Positions 6,423 to 14,900 of a DNA stretch of 22,150 nt are shown piece by piece. The translations under genes and the position numbers were made by a program. Location of the stretch: assembly GCA_031549565.1 (NCBI GenBank), contig JAVBPO010000180.1, positions 1 to 22,150 of the forward strand, given 5' to 3'. Position 1 is the stretch's first letter. The number at the start of each line of letters is the position of its first letter. The notes under the pieces are model-generated. The model searched no databases, was not told the origin of the DNA, and was given only the letters and a program-made list of their open reading frames with translations. This DNA is from JAVBSX01 sp031549565. GTDB lineage: Bacteria > Planctomycetota > Planctomycetia > Pirellulales > Thermoguttaceae.

Positions 6423-8042
6423 ATGGCAAAAATGATTGCATTTGATCAGGAAGCACGTGAAGCACTTCGACGCGGTGTTTCGAAATTGGCCAAGGCGGTC
6501 AAAGTGACTCTCGGACCGCGCGGGCGAAACGTCATCATCCAGAAATCGTTCGGCTCTCCGACCGTGACCAAAGATGGCGTCACCGTCGCCAAGGAAGTCG
6601 ATCTGGAAGACACGTACGAAAACATGGGCGCGAAAATGGTCCGCGAAGTCGCCTCGAAAACGAGCGACATTGCCGGTGACGGCACCACAACCGCGACGAT
6701 CCTCGCCGAAGCGATTTTCAACGAAGGTATGAAAGCCGTCGTCGCCGGCGTCAACCCGCTCCAGATGAAAAACGGAATGGATAAGGCGGTCGCCGACATC
6801 GTCGAGAAACTCAAAGGAATGTCCGTCAGCGTCAAGAACAGCAAGAAGGAAATCGCCCAGGTCGGAACGATCGCCGCGAACAATGACGCCGAAATCGGCA
6901 ACCTGCTCGCCGACGCCATGGAAAAGGTCGGTAAAGACGGCGTCATCACGGTCGACGAGGGCAAGAGCCTGACGACCGAAATCGAATTCGTCGAAGGGAT
7001 GCAGTTCGACCGCGGCTATCTTTCGCCGTATTTCGTGACCGATCCGCAGAAAATGGAATGCGTTCTGGAAAACGCGTACGTCCTGATCAACGAGAAGAAA
7101 ATCTCGAACATCAAGGAAATGATTCCGATTCTCGAAGCGGTCGTCAACACGGGCCGCCCGTTGTTGATCATCGCCGAGGACATCGACGGCGAGGCACTGG
7201 CGACGCTCGTGATTAACCGGTTGCGTGGCACCATGAAAGTTTGCGCGATCAAAGCGCCGGGTTACGGCGACCGCCGCAAAGCGATCATGGAAGACATCGG
7301 CATCCTCACCGGCGCCGAAGTCCTCTTCGAATCGCTCGGTCGAAAAATGGAATCACTCACGCTCGCCGACCTCGGAACCGCCAAGAAAGTCTTGATCGAC
7401 AAGGATAACACCACGATCATCGAAGGGGGCGGCAAGAACGACGAAATCAAGGGCCGCATCGAACAGATTCGTCGCGAGATCGAGAAAGTGACCAGCGATT
7501 ACGATCGGGAAAAACTCGAAGAACGGCTCGCGAAACTTTCCGGTGGCGTTGCGAAACTGCTCGTCGGAGCCGCGACCGAAAGCGAGATGAAGGAAAGAAA
7601 AGCCCGCGTCGAAGACGCTCTCCACGCGACCCGTGCGGCCGTCGAAGAAGGCATCCTTCCGGGAGGTGGTGTCGCGCTGCTTCGCGCTTCGACTTCGGTC
7701 AAAGCGGGCGAAATGGCCGCCGACGAACTGGTCGGGTACAACATCGTTCTCCGTTCCTGCCGGGCGCCATTGACGCAAATCGCGGCCAACGCCGGAAAAG
7801 ACGGCGGAATCGTGTGCGAAAAAGTTGCCGAAGGGAAGGGCGCGTTCGGCTATAACGCCGCGACCGACGTGTTCGAGGATGTCGTCAAGGCTGGCGTCAT
7901 CGATCCGACGAAAGTGACCCGAACCGCTCTGCTCAACGCCGCGAGCGTCTCCAGTTTGATGCTCACCAGCGACGCCCTGATCGCCGACATGCCGAAAGAA
8001 GACAAAGCCGGGCCCGCGATGCCGCCGGGGGAAATGTACTAA
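6423..8042 (+). CDS. groEL: Chaperonin GroEL
   Basis: GroEL is the 14-mer ATP-driven folding chamber that works with GroES. All landmark motifs are present: TLGPRGRNVIIQ at about residues 29-40, PTVTKDGVTVAKEV, GDGTTTATILAE at 85-96 with the catalytic Asp at about 86, AANNDAEIG, GYLSPYFVTD, APGYGDRRKAIMEDI and EEGILPGGGVAL. The length of 539 is close to the usual 540-548. The C-terminus ends PAMPPGEMY without the flexible Gly-Gly-Met repeat tail found in E. coli GroEL. AGGAG ends 10 nt before the ATG, one of the best ribosome sites in the window, which fits high expression. Its transcript probably ends at the hairpin at 8108-8146. Confidence 0.98.
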   Translation: MAKMIAFDQEAREALRRGVSKLAKAVKVTLGPRGRNVIIQKSFGSPTVTKDGVTVAKEVDLEDTYENMGAKMVREVASKTSDIAGDGTTTATILAEAIFNEGMKAVVAGVNPLQMKNGMDKAVADIVEKLKGMSVSVKNSKKEIAQVGTIAANNDAEIGNLLADAMEKVGKDGVITVDEGKSLTTEIEFVEGMQFDRGYLSPYFVTDPQKMECVLENAYVLINEKKISNIKEMIPILEAVVNTGRPLLIIAEDIDGEALATLVINRLRGTMKVCAIKAPGYGDRRKAIMEDIGILTGAEVLFESLGRKMESLTLADLGTAKKVLIDKDNTTIIEGGGKNDEIKGRIEQIRREIEKVTSDYDREKLEERLAKLSGGVAKLLVGAATESEMKERKARVEDALHATRAAVEEGILPGGGVALLRASTSVKAGEMAADELVGYNIVLRSCRAPLTQIAANAGKDGGIVCEKVAEGKGAFGYNAATDVFEDVVKAGVIDPTKVTRTALLNAASVSSLMLTSDALIADMPKEDKAGPAMPPGEMY

Positions 8043-8050
8043 CGAAAATG

Positions 8051-8082
8051 CGAGCGTGGTCGGGATCGCAGATCCCGGCTCG
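8051..8082 (+). terminator. Hairpin just after groEL
   Basis: CGGGATC (8061-8067), loop GCA, GATCCCG (8071-8077) is a perfect 7-bp stem. CGAGC/GCTCG outside it can extend the stem with a bulge. No T-run follows, so it is probably a 3'-end stabiliser or first stop ahead of the stronger terminator downstream. Confidence 0.4.
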
Positions 8083-8097
8083 TTGTGTGTTCGATTG

Positions 8098-8126
8098 TTG
8101 AAACCGTGAGGGAAAAGAGTTACAAT
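8098..8126 (+). promoter_or_regulatory. Promoter for the PfkB kinase, inside the groEL terminator
   Basis: TTGAAA (8098-8103), 17 bp, TACAAT (8121-8126): both boxes match 5 of 6 consensus bases with ideal spacing. The -10 forms most of the loop of the following terminator. The expected start point is around 8133, within the descending arm. Confidence 0.55.
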
Positions 8127-8146
8127 GCTCTTTTTCCTCTTTTTTT
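8108..8146 (+). terminator. Rho-independent terminator of groES-groEL
   Basis: A 12-bp stem (8108-8119 with 8128-8139, one G-U pair) with an 8-nt loop is followed at once by seven T (8140-8146). This is a textbook intrinsic terminator 66 bp after the groEL stop. Confidence 0.85.
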
Positions 8147-8169
8147 GGATCTGACACGATTTTCATTCC

Positions 8170-9117
8170 ATGCGTATCCTCACTTTCGGTTTGACGCCGG
8201 CGTTCCAGCGAATCATGCTCTTTGACACCTTGCGCGTCGATCATGTCAATCGCGCGGTGAAAATCATCTCATGCGTTTCCGGCAAGGCGACCAATGCCGC
8301 GATCGGCGTCGAAACGCTGACTCGGACGGGGCAAAGTGTTCTCTTGACGCCGCTGGCCGGGCCCATGAGACCGGAAATGATTCGCGAACTCGACGGGCTC
8401 GGCGTACGACTGCGAAATCTCCCGGTGCGGACTCCGACGCGGACTTGCACGACGCTGATCGACCGGCAAAACCGGGCCTGCACGGAACTAGTCGAAAACG
8501 GACAACCGCTTGAGGAGGACGAACTGGACGAAATCGTTGCGATATTCCGAGAGGAAGCGAAAACGGCCGACATGCTGATCCTGACCGGTTCGCTTCCCGT
8601 CGACTGCCCGAAGGATTATTACCGGCGACTGCTCGACTCGCTTGACGCCCCGGTTCCGTTTCTGTGCGATTTCCGAGGCGAGGAATTGTTGCACGTTTTA
8701 CCGCTCGGTCCCCTGTTCGTCAAACCGAATCGGGAAGAGCTCGCTACGACGCTTCAAACAGCGCTGGCGTCTCCGGAGGATATCCGTGCGGGAATGGAGG
8801 AGTTGAACCGCCACGGCGCACGGCATGTCGTGATCACCGACGGCCCCCGGGCGGTTTATCTGAGCGGTGGAAACGAATTTCACCGCTTGGCGCCGATTCC
8901 TTGCGAAGAGTCGCAAATCGTCAACCCGATCGGCTGCGGCGACGCGATGTGTGCGGCCATCGCATGGGCTCACGTCAACGGCGAAAACGCGGCCCAAGCT
9001 GTGCGAATCGGCATGGCGGCGGCGAATCTCAACTTGCGGTCGCTGCTTCCGTGTCGGTTGGATCCGGGAGCGGTCCGCGATTTGGCCGAGGGCGTCACAG
9101 TTCCAACTCTTCCTTGA
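8170..9117 (+). CDS. PfkB-family sugar kinase (1-phosphofructokinase-like)
   Basis: This PfkB/ribokinase-superfamily kinase has 315 residues and transfers phosphate from ATP to a sugar or sugar phosphate in the cytosol. Its opening MRILTFGLTPAFQRIMLFD and overall form resemble the 1-phosphofructokinase/tagatose-6-phosphate kinase branch (FruK/LacC). The first PfkB motif region appears as SGKATNAAIG at 37-46. KPNREEL is at 185-191, and the second signature NPIGCGDAMCAAIA at 252-265 carries the catalytic Asp at about 258. The usual DT/S-x-GAGD is changed to NPIGCGD, so the Ala of GAGD is Cys. No PTS genes are nearby, so the substrate is open. No Shine-Dalgarno is visible. The 3' end overlaps the convergent hydrolase gene by 23 bp. 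Confidence 0.85.
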   Translation: MRILTFGLTPAFQRIMLFDTLRVDHVNRAVKIISCVSGKATNAAIGVETLTRTGQSVLLTPLAGPMRPEMIRELDGLGVRLRNLPVRTPTRTCTTLIDRQNRACTELVENGQPLEEDELDEIVAIFREEAKTADMLILTGSLPVDCPKDYYRRLLDSLDAPVPFLCDFRGEELLHVLPLGPLFVKPNREELATTLQTALASPEDIRAGMEELNRHGARHVVITDGPRAVYLSGGNEFHRLAPIPCEESQIVNPIGCGDAMCAAIAWAHVNGENAAQAVRIGMAAANLNLRSLLPCRLDPGAVRDLAEGVTVPTLP

Positions 9118-9784
9118 TTTGCCGTTGGACTTCATTCTGGGCCGGAAGCCACATGTGAGCCTGGTCGGAGAAGTTGCGGACCTCCGGAATTCCGTGTGAT
9201 TCCACACCATCGTTGTAGATTCGCTCCGGAAGGTAATCGTCGGGAAAGAGCCGCGTTTCCCGGTCCGCTCCGCTCACCTTGCCGCCCCAGATCGCCCGGG
9301 TCAGCCAGGGATTTCCGGGAGCGAAACTGCATTTGTCAAGTTGCTGGTAAAAGTTGACCCATCGCACGACGCTCTCCGGTTTACTGAAACGGTAAACCGT
9401 CGGGTCTTCCCGTGCGACGTTGCGACGCCACTTTCCGACCGGATCGAGCGAGATCACCAGGTCGAACGTTTTTTCGCGAAACCAGTGCGACACCGCATGG
9501 ACCGCCGAGCCGCCGTAGCTGAAGCCGATCAGAATGATCCGGTCGTTCGGCTTCTTCGTTTTCCGGAGTTCGCGAATTTTCCGGACGATCGGCCAGACCA
9601 TGAACTGCGGATAATATTCCCAGGCAAAATCCGGACGGGACGAAAAGAGCGGTATCACGAAGTTGAAAACCTGCGACGGGCCGAGCCCGAACAGCATGTC
9701 TTCTTTCGTTGCGATTTTCCTGGGGATCCGCTTCTGCCAAAACGGGTACCCCCCGAATCCTTCGACGGCGATGATATGGTTCAT
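9095..9784 (-). CDS. Alpha/beta-hydrolase-fold protein of unknown substrate
   Basis: This is a 229-residue probable serine hydrolase. IILIGFSYGGSAVHAVSHWF at 83-102 is a beta strand, nucleophile elbow GFSYGG (Ser at about 89) and helix. DLVISLDPVGKW at 108-119 offers an Asp (about 114), and SDQAHMWLP at 207-215 offers the His (about 210). Between them, VRWVNFYQQLD resembles a segment seen in lipase-like proteins. There is no signal peptide, so it is probably cytosolic. The start MNHIIAVEGFGGYPFW is the only good one; no Shine-Dalgarno is seen. It faces the kinase tail to tail with a 23-bp overlap. Substrate and pathway cannot be told. Confidence 0.75.
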   Translation of the reverse strand: MNHIIAVEGFGGYPFWQKRIPRKIATKEDMLFGLGPSQVFNFVIPLFSSRPDFAWEYYPQFMVWPIVRKIRELRKTKKPNDRIILIGFSYGGSAVHAVSHWFREKTFDLVISLDPVGKWRRNVAREDPTVYRFSKPESVVRWVNFYQQLDKCSFAPGNPWLTRAIWGGKVSGADRETRLFPDDYLPERIYNDGVESHGIPEVRNFSDQAHMWLPAQNEVQRQIKEELEL

Positions 9785-9923
9785 TTCATGTGTACACGGT
9801 TGGAATCGTGAGGCGGATCAGGCAGCACCGCAAGAGGGAATTGTAACGGATCGACGGGCAACCCGCAACGGGGAAAATTCCTGTCACCTTTTCGCGCCGA
9901 GCGACACTTTCGAACGGGGAATT

Positions 9924-9932
9924 TGTTAGAAT
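9924..9932 (+). promoter_or_regulatory. Extended -10 promoter candidate for the sigma-membrane gene
   Basis: TGT then TAGAAT (9924-9932) gives a TGnTAnAAT extended -10, 30 bp before the ATG. The -35 region is poor. It resembles the gnd and dnaN promoters in form. Confidence 0.4.
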
Positions 9933-9962
9933 CGTTTATCGGGTCAAGTATTCGCCAAAAAC

Positions 9963-11960
9963 ATGGAAACTCTGGAAACACTTTTGCTCAAAAGCCGCGA
10001 CGGGGACCGGGACGCGTTCGCCGAGATTGTCCGCCAATATCAGGGGACGGTTTGCGGGGTCGCGTACTCGTTTCTCGGCGATTTTCACCGAAGCGAAGAC
10101 GTCGCCCAGGAAACGTTTCTCGTCGCGTGGAACAAGCTCGCCGAACTGTCCGATGCGACGAAGTTTCCCGCTTGGATCTGCTCGATCGCACGGAATCTCG
10201 CCCGAAACGCCGCCCGAAAGAAATCCGATGCGCTGCTGCATCACGCGATTCCGCTGACCGAAAACGATCAAACCGCCGCGAAACCGGAGCCGGATCCGCA
10301 GCGAACTCAAATCGTGTGGGACGCGATCGAAAATATTCCGGAAAATTACCGCGAGCCGCTCGTCCTGTTCTACCGGAACGATCAGTCAGTCCGGGACATT
10401 GCCGTCGCTCTGGACATTTCGGAAGACGCCGCGAAACAACGGCTTTCCCGGGCGAGAAAACATCTGAAAATCGAACTCGAAAAGATTATCGCCGACACGA
10501 TTTTGCTCGCTTCCCCCGGCGAATGGTTCACGCTCGCTGTCGTTGCCGCTCTTCCGCCGGTCGTGCTCGGGACCGCCGCGAAGACCGTCCTGGCCGCAAC
10601 CGGCGCAAGCGGAGTCGGGGCCGGTTCGTCGGCGCCGCTCTCTCCGCCGGGAACGATCGGCGTGTTCGCCGGAAGCTTTTTCTTCGTCCTGGCAATGCTC
10701 GTGCCCGGTCTCATTTTCTTCTGGTCGATGATCCGCAATTCCCCGACGCTCCGGACCCGACGCTATACGCTCTTGGTCGGTTCGCTGGTCGTCTGGTGGT
10801 CGGTACTGACGCTCGGGCTCGGATCGATGTTCTTCACGCTCGGGCCTTTGGATTTTTCCAAGGATGACGCCATCGCGGGGATTGTCGCCGCTTTTGTCGG
10901 CACTTTTCTTCTAGCCGTCTTCGGATTTGTGATGCCCTGTTCGGGCTTATTGAAAAAACGTGATACCTGGAAAAAAATCTACGGCGAGGATATTGAGCGC
11001 CCGGAGGAAATCGCGGCGTCACTGGAAGAGTCCCGGTGGGGTATGGAGCCGCTCGTCGCTTGTTTACGGAGAATCGTCCGGTCGCTTTTCGCGGTTGCGG
11101 TCGTTTACACGGCGATTTTGTATTTTTTCACGCCGAGCCTCTTGACGCCCTGCGTCGGCGGCGCGGTGCTGCTTTCCTTTGCGCTGATTTATTCCCGATT
11201 CGTCCACGATTCGCTGACGATGATGCGAACCGAAGCCGACCTCGCAAAACAACCGCCGATGCTCCCGATGCGGACGCGGTTTAACAAAACGCCGACTTAC
11301 GATGAAAAAAACAAAATCAAACCGTTGACACCGGCGCAGCAGCGGAATTATCGGTTACATTTCAATAATGCGTTTTTCCTGCTCGTACTCTCCGTCGTGA
11401 CGATGGTGTGTGTCTTCTACCATCTCAGGAATGTGGAGTGCATGGGAGATCGAATCTCTGCGTATCTGCTTTTCGGCATGTCGACAATGTGGTTGATCGG
11501 CATGAGTGTCGAATCCATCGAAGGGATTCCGACAAAACGGGCATTTATACTCCTTATGGTGACGATGATCGTTGTAGGGGAATGGCTTTATCTTTGTTTG
11601 TGTACACCCTTGGACTGGTCGTACAAAATGGGGTGGGCATTCAATGTCATGAATAATTCCTTCATGATTATCCATGTTACTTTGATGCTTTACATCAACC
11701 GACGCTTCAGAACCGAGAAGCAACGTGAAGACGCCGGGCTGCCGCCGATCCCGCGGCCGAAGCAGCCGGAGTTGTTTTTCGATGCGTTTTTGGAGCGGAT
11801 TCAGTTTCTAATCCTGATGCACTTGCGGTCCTGGCTCAAACACGGCCGAGAGACGTTTCCCGTTCCCCGACAGGTGTCACGGATCGTGTGGCCGTTGACC
11901 GTCGGGTTACTTTTCGCGTACGCCGCGATTCCCGTCGTCGTTTGGTGGTGTCGCGGATAA
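9963..11960 (+). CDS. ECF sigma factor fused to a polytopic membrane domain
   Basis: Residues 1-170 form a complete ECF sigma factor. Region 2 spans about 6-82 (DAFAEIVRQYQGTV, then SEDVAQETFLVAWNKLAEL and FPAWICSIARNLARN). Region 4 spans about 118-168 (IENIPENYREPLVLFYRNDQ, SVRDIAVALDISEDAAKQRL, SRARKHL). The other 495 residues contain about eleven hydrophobic segments (roughly 189-211, 231-257, 268-295, 304-328, 371-391, 393-412, 465-487, 497-516, 527-548, 557-577, 641-662) with charged loops between. The sigma part would therefore be tethered to the inner face of the cytoplasmic membrane. There is no zinc-finger anti-sigma motif. Family knowledge: ECF factors with C-terminal extensions are known in planctomycetes; I do not recognise this membrane module. 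It may sense through the membrane, need proteolytic release, or act as a fused anti-sigma (inference). Its stop lies 14 bp from the stop of the convergent surface-protein gene. Confidence 0.88.
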   Translation: METLETLLLKSRDGDRDAFAEIVRQYQGTVCGVAYSFLGDFHRSEDVAQETFLVAWNKLAELSDATKFPAWICSIARNLARNAARKKSDALLHHAIPLTENDQTAAKPEPDPQRTQIVWDAIENIPENYREPLVLFYRNDQSVRDIAVALDISEDAAKQRLSRARKHLKIELEKIIADTILLASPGEWFTLAVVAALPPVVLGTAAKTVLAATGASGVGAGSSAPLSPPGTIGVFAGSFFFVLAMLVPGLIFFWSMIRNSPTLRTRRYTLLVGSLVVWWSVLTLGLGSMFFTLGPLDFSKDDAIAGIVAAFVGTFLLAVFGFVMPCSGLLKKRDTWKKIYGEDIERPEEIAASLEESRWGMEPLVACLRRIVRSLFAVAVVYTAILYFFTPSLLTPCVGGAVLLSFALIYSRFVHDSLTMMRTEADLAKQPPMLPMRTRFNKTPTYDEKNKIKPLTPAQQRNYRLHFNNAFFLLVLSVVTMVCVFYHLRNVECMGDRISAYLLFGMSTMWLIGMSVESIEGIPTKRAFILLMVTMIVVGEWLYLCLCTPLDWSYKMGWAFNVMNNSFMIIHVTLMLYINRRFRTEKQREDAGLPPIPRPKQPELFFDAFLERIQFLILMHLRSWLKHGRETFPVPRQVSRIVWPLTVGLLFAYAAIPVVVWWCRG

Positions 11961-11974
11961 GCGGTTGCGTCCGG

Positions 11975-14900
11975 CTATCCCTGTACGACGATCGTGAAAT
12001 GAACCGGCGTTTGACCGTGATAGGTGTCGTCCGAGACGATCACCTCGTAACTGAGTTCCAACGTCTTGCCGGAGCCGATGAAGTTGAAGGCGTCACCGGC
12101 CTTGAGGTTGAAATCCAGCTTGTATTTTCCCGTCGCGGTTTGTTCCTCCAAGGCGAGCGTGAACGCGGTTCCCGCCGGATCGAGCAGGGACGCGACGTGC
12201 GTGTACAGCGCGGTCATTTCCTCGTCGCCGGCGTTTTTGTCCGCTTCGACTTCGGATTTCGTCCACGATTCGAACGAGTCGCCGTACACCCAGTCGAGCA
12301 TGGCGATTTCCGAAACGGTATACCAATCGGTTCTTCCCAGGTTATTGGCATCGACGACCGCGATCTCCATCGAGACGACGTGATCGGTCGATTTCGACAC
12401 CTGCCACTTGGCGGTCTTGTTGATTTCCGTTCCGTCAAGCGTCGTTACGGTCGTCACTTGCGGCGGGGCGATGTATTTGAGCGTCAGTGGAATCTCGACG
12501 GTCAACTCCGTTTCCGTACCCGACTTGACCGCCTTGACGGTGATCTTGTAGTACTCCGTTTTGAAATTGGAGGCGCCCATGTTGACGTGGCGGTCCACCA
12601 GGGTTTCCTTGTCGATCAAAATCGTACCGTCTTCGCCGAGACTGAACGGCGAGGACGTGCTGTCGAAATATCCGTCCGCTTCGTTGAAAGTCGACTTGAT
12701 ACCGACAAGCGAGAAGACGTAATCGTCTCCGATCGCGACATCATCGATTTTGTATGTCGGCGTCACGGCGTAATCGTCCGGGATTTCGTCGATCGTCGCG
12801 AACGTATTGACCAGGAACGGACCGCCGGTCACCTGGAATCCATCCTCCGGTTCAGGTGTGGGTTCTTCTTCGTCGTCGGGTTCTCCTTTCACGCGGACCG
12901 TGAATTCCTGGTAGGTCGCGGTCACGGTCGAGGGATCGGAGCTGATGTCCTTGACCTTGAACGACAGTTTTTCGTCGGCGTACGTTTCCGGATTTTCGGC
13001 GTCATACGGCGGAAGCGTACCGGTGCGGCCGCTCGGATCGAATGTTACGACGCCACTGAGGGACAACTTGACGACGGTGCCGGAAACGAGCGTGATCGTG
13101 CTTTCCACGCCCGTCGGTCGGGTGATCTTGTAGTATCCGTCGACGGGTTCTCCCGTGGGCGCGGCACCATTGATCTTGGCGACGTTTTCCGCTTTGAGGT
13201 AGATTTCGTCGACGACCAACTGGGCCGTGGTCTTCGTACTGTTGGCGAGATCACGACCGTATATCGACAGCGGGTTGCGCTCGGTCGTATTCAAATCGAC
13301 CGTGGCGGCATCCTTGAACGTCGGGACGACCGATTCCTCGACTCCCTTGACCAGGATCGTGAATTCCTTCGTCGTCTTGGTTGCGATCGCCGTGGTGTCG
13401 CCGATGTCCTTGACGAGCAGCGTCAGTTTTTCCTCGGCGTAAGTGGTGTTGTCCGTGGACACATACGGCGGAAGATCGCCGGTACGTCCGGTGGGATCGA
13501 ACGTAATTTCGCCGTCGGTGTTCAGTGTCACGAGCGAGCCGGATTTGAGCTTGATCGTTTGCGTTCCGGTGGTCGGTCGTGTGATTTTGTACATTCCGTC
13601 GGTCGCCGTGCCCGGCGCGGCGCCGTTGATCAGCTCCACGTCGTCCGACTTGACACGCACTTCGTCGATGACGAGCTTGCCCCCGGGTTTCGTCGTGCTC
13701 GCGATATCGGACGGCTTGATCGTGATCGCCTTGTCTTCCGGCGTGGAGAAACCGTTGACGGAGTCCGCGAACGTCGGGTAGATGATCCCCTTGGCACGGA
13801 GGTAGACTTCGTTGGCCGTTGCGGTCGGAACCGCCGTGGTACCGCTGACGTCTTCGACGACGATCTTGACGATTTCATCGTGGTAGGTTTTCACATCTCC
13901 CAAATCGTACGGGGCATACGCGTCCGTGATACCGGTCGGGTCGAACGTCAGCTTTCCGGTGGAGTCAAGCTTGATGACGATGCCGGATTTGAATTTGACC
14001 GTCGTTTCGCCGGTGGTCGGGCGGGTGATCGTGTATCGTCCGTCGACTTTCGTGCTCGTATCCGGTTCGGCGCCGTTGATCTGGACGACTTCGTCGGCGT
14101 CCAGGGAGACGCTTTTGATTTTCAGATCGGCGTCCGTCTTCGTGCTGGTCGCCAGATCGGCGCCGGTGATCGTCGTCGTCTCGTTCTGGTAGGAACCGAT
14201 GTCGCCGTTGGCAATCGTTTTGAACGTCGGAGCGGGATTCTGGTTCACGCCCTTGACGCGGATCGTGTATTCCTTGGCCGAGGCAGTCGCGACGGGTGTG
14301 GTGCCACTCGTGTCCTTGACGAGCAGCGTGATCTTTTCGTCGGCGTAGGTCGTGGAATCAGATTCGTTGTACTCCGGCAACTTCGTCGTTCGACCGGTCG
14401 GGTCGTACTTGATCTTTCCCTCGGCGTCAAGCGTGATAAGAGTGCCGGATTTCAATTTGACCGTCTGCACGTCGGACGACGGTTTTATGATGACGTAATA
14501 TCCGTCGACGGCGGTACTTGCGTTCGGGGCGGTCCCATTGAGCAGATCGACGTCCTCGATTTTCACGCGGACTTCATCGACGACCAGGGTCGCGTCCGTT
14601 TTCGTACTTTCGGCGACGTCTTCGCCTTCGATCGTCAGCGATTGATTTTCGTTGACGGAGAAGGATTTGTCCTTGAACGTCGGCGCGGCCGGCTTCGCTT
14701 CACCGTGGATGGTTACGTCCCACTCGGACGTGCTGGAGAGGATCGGGTTGATCGCGTCTTCCAAGAGGACGAAGAATTTGACCTTCGCGTCCTGTCCGAC
14801 GGCGAGGAAATTGAATTTACCGTTCGGATTAAACGAGAATTTGACGCCAAGCTTACCGGTCGCCTGATCCATAACGACGATTTCGCACTTGTAATCCTTA

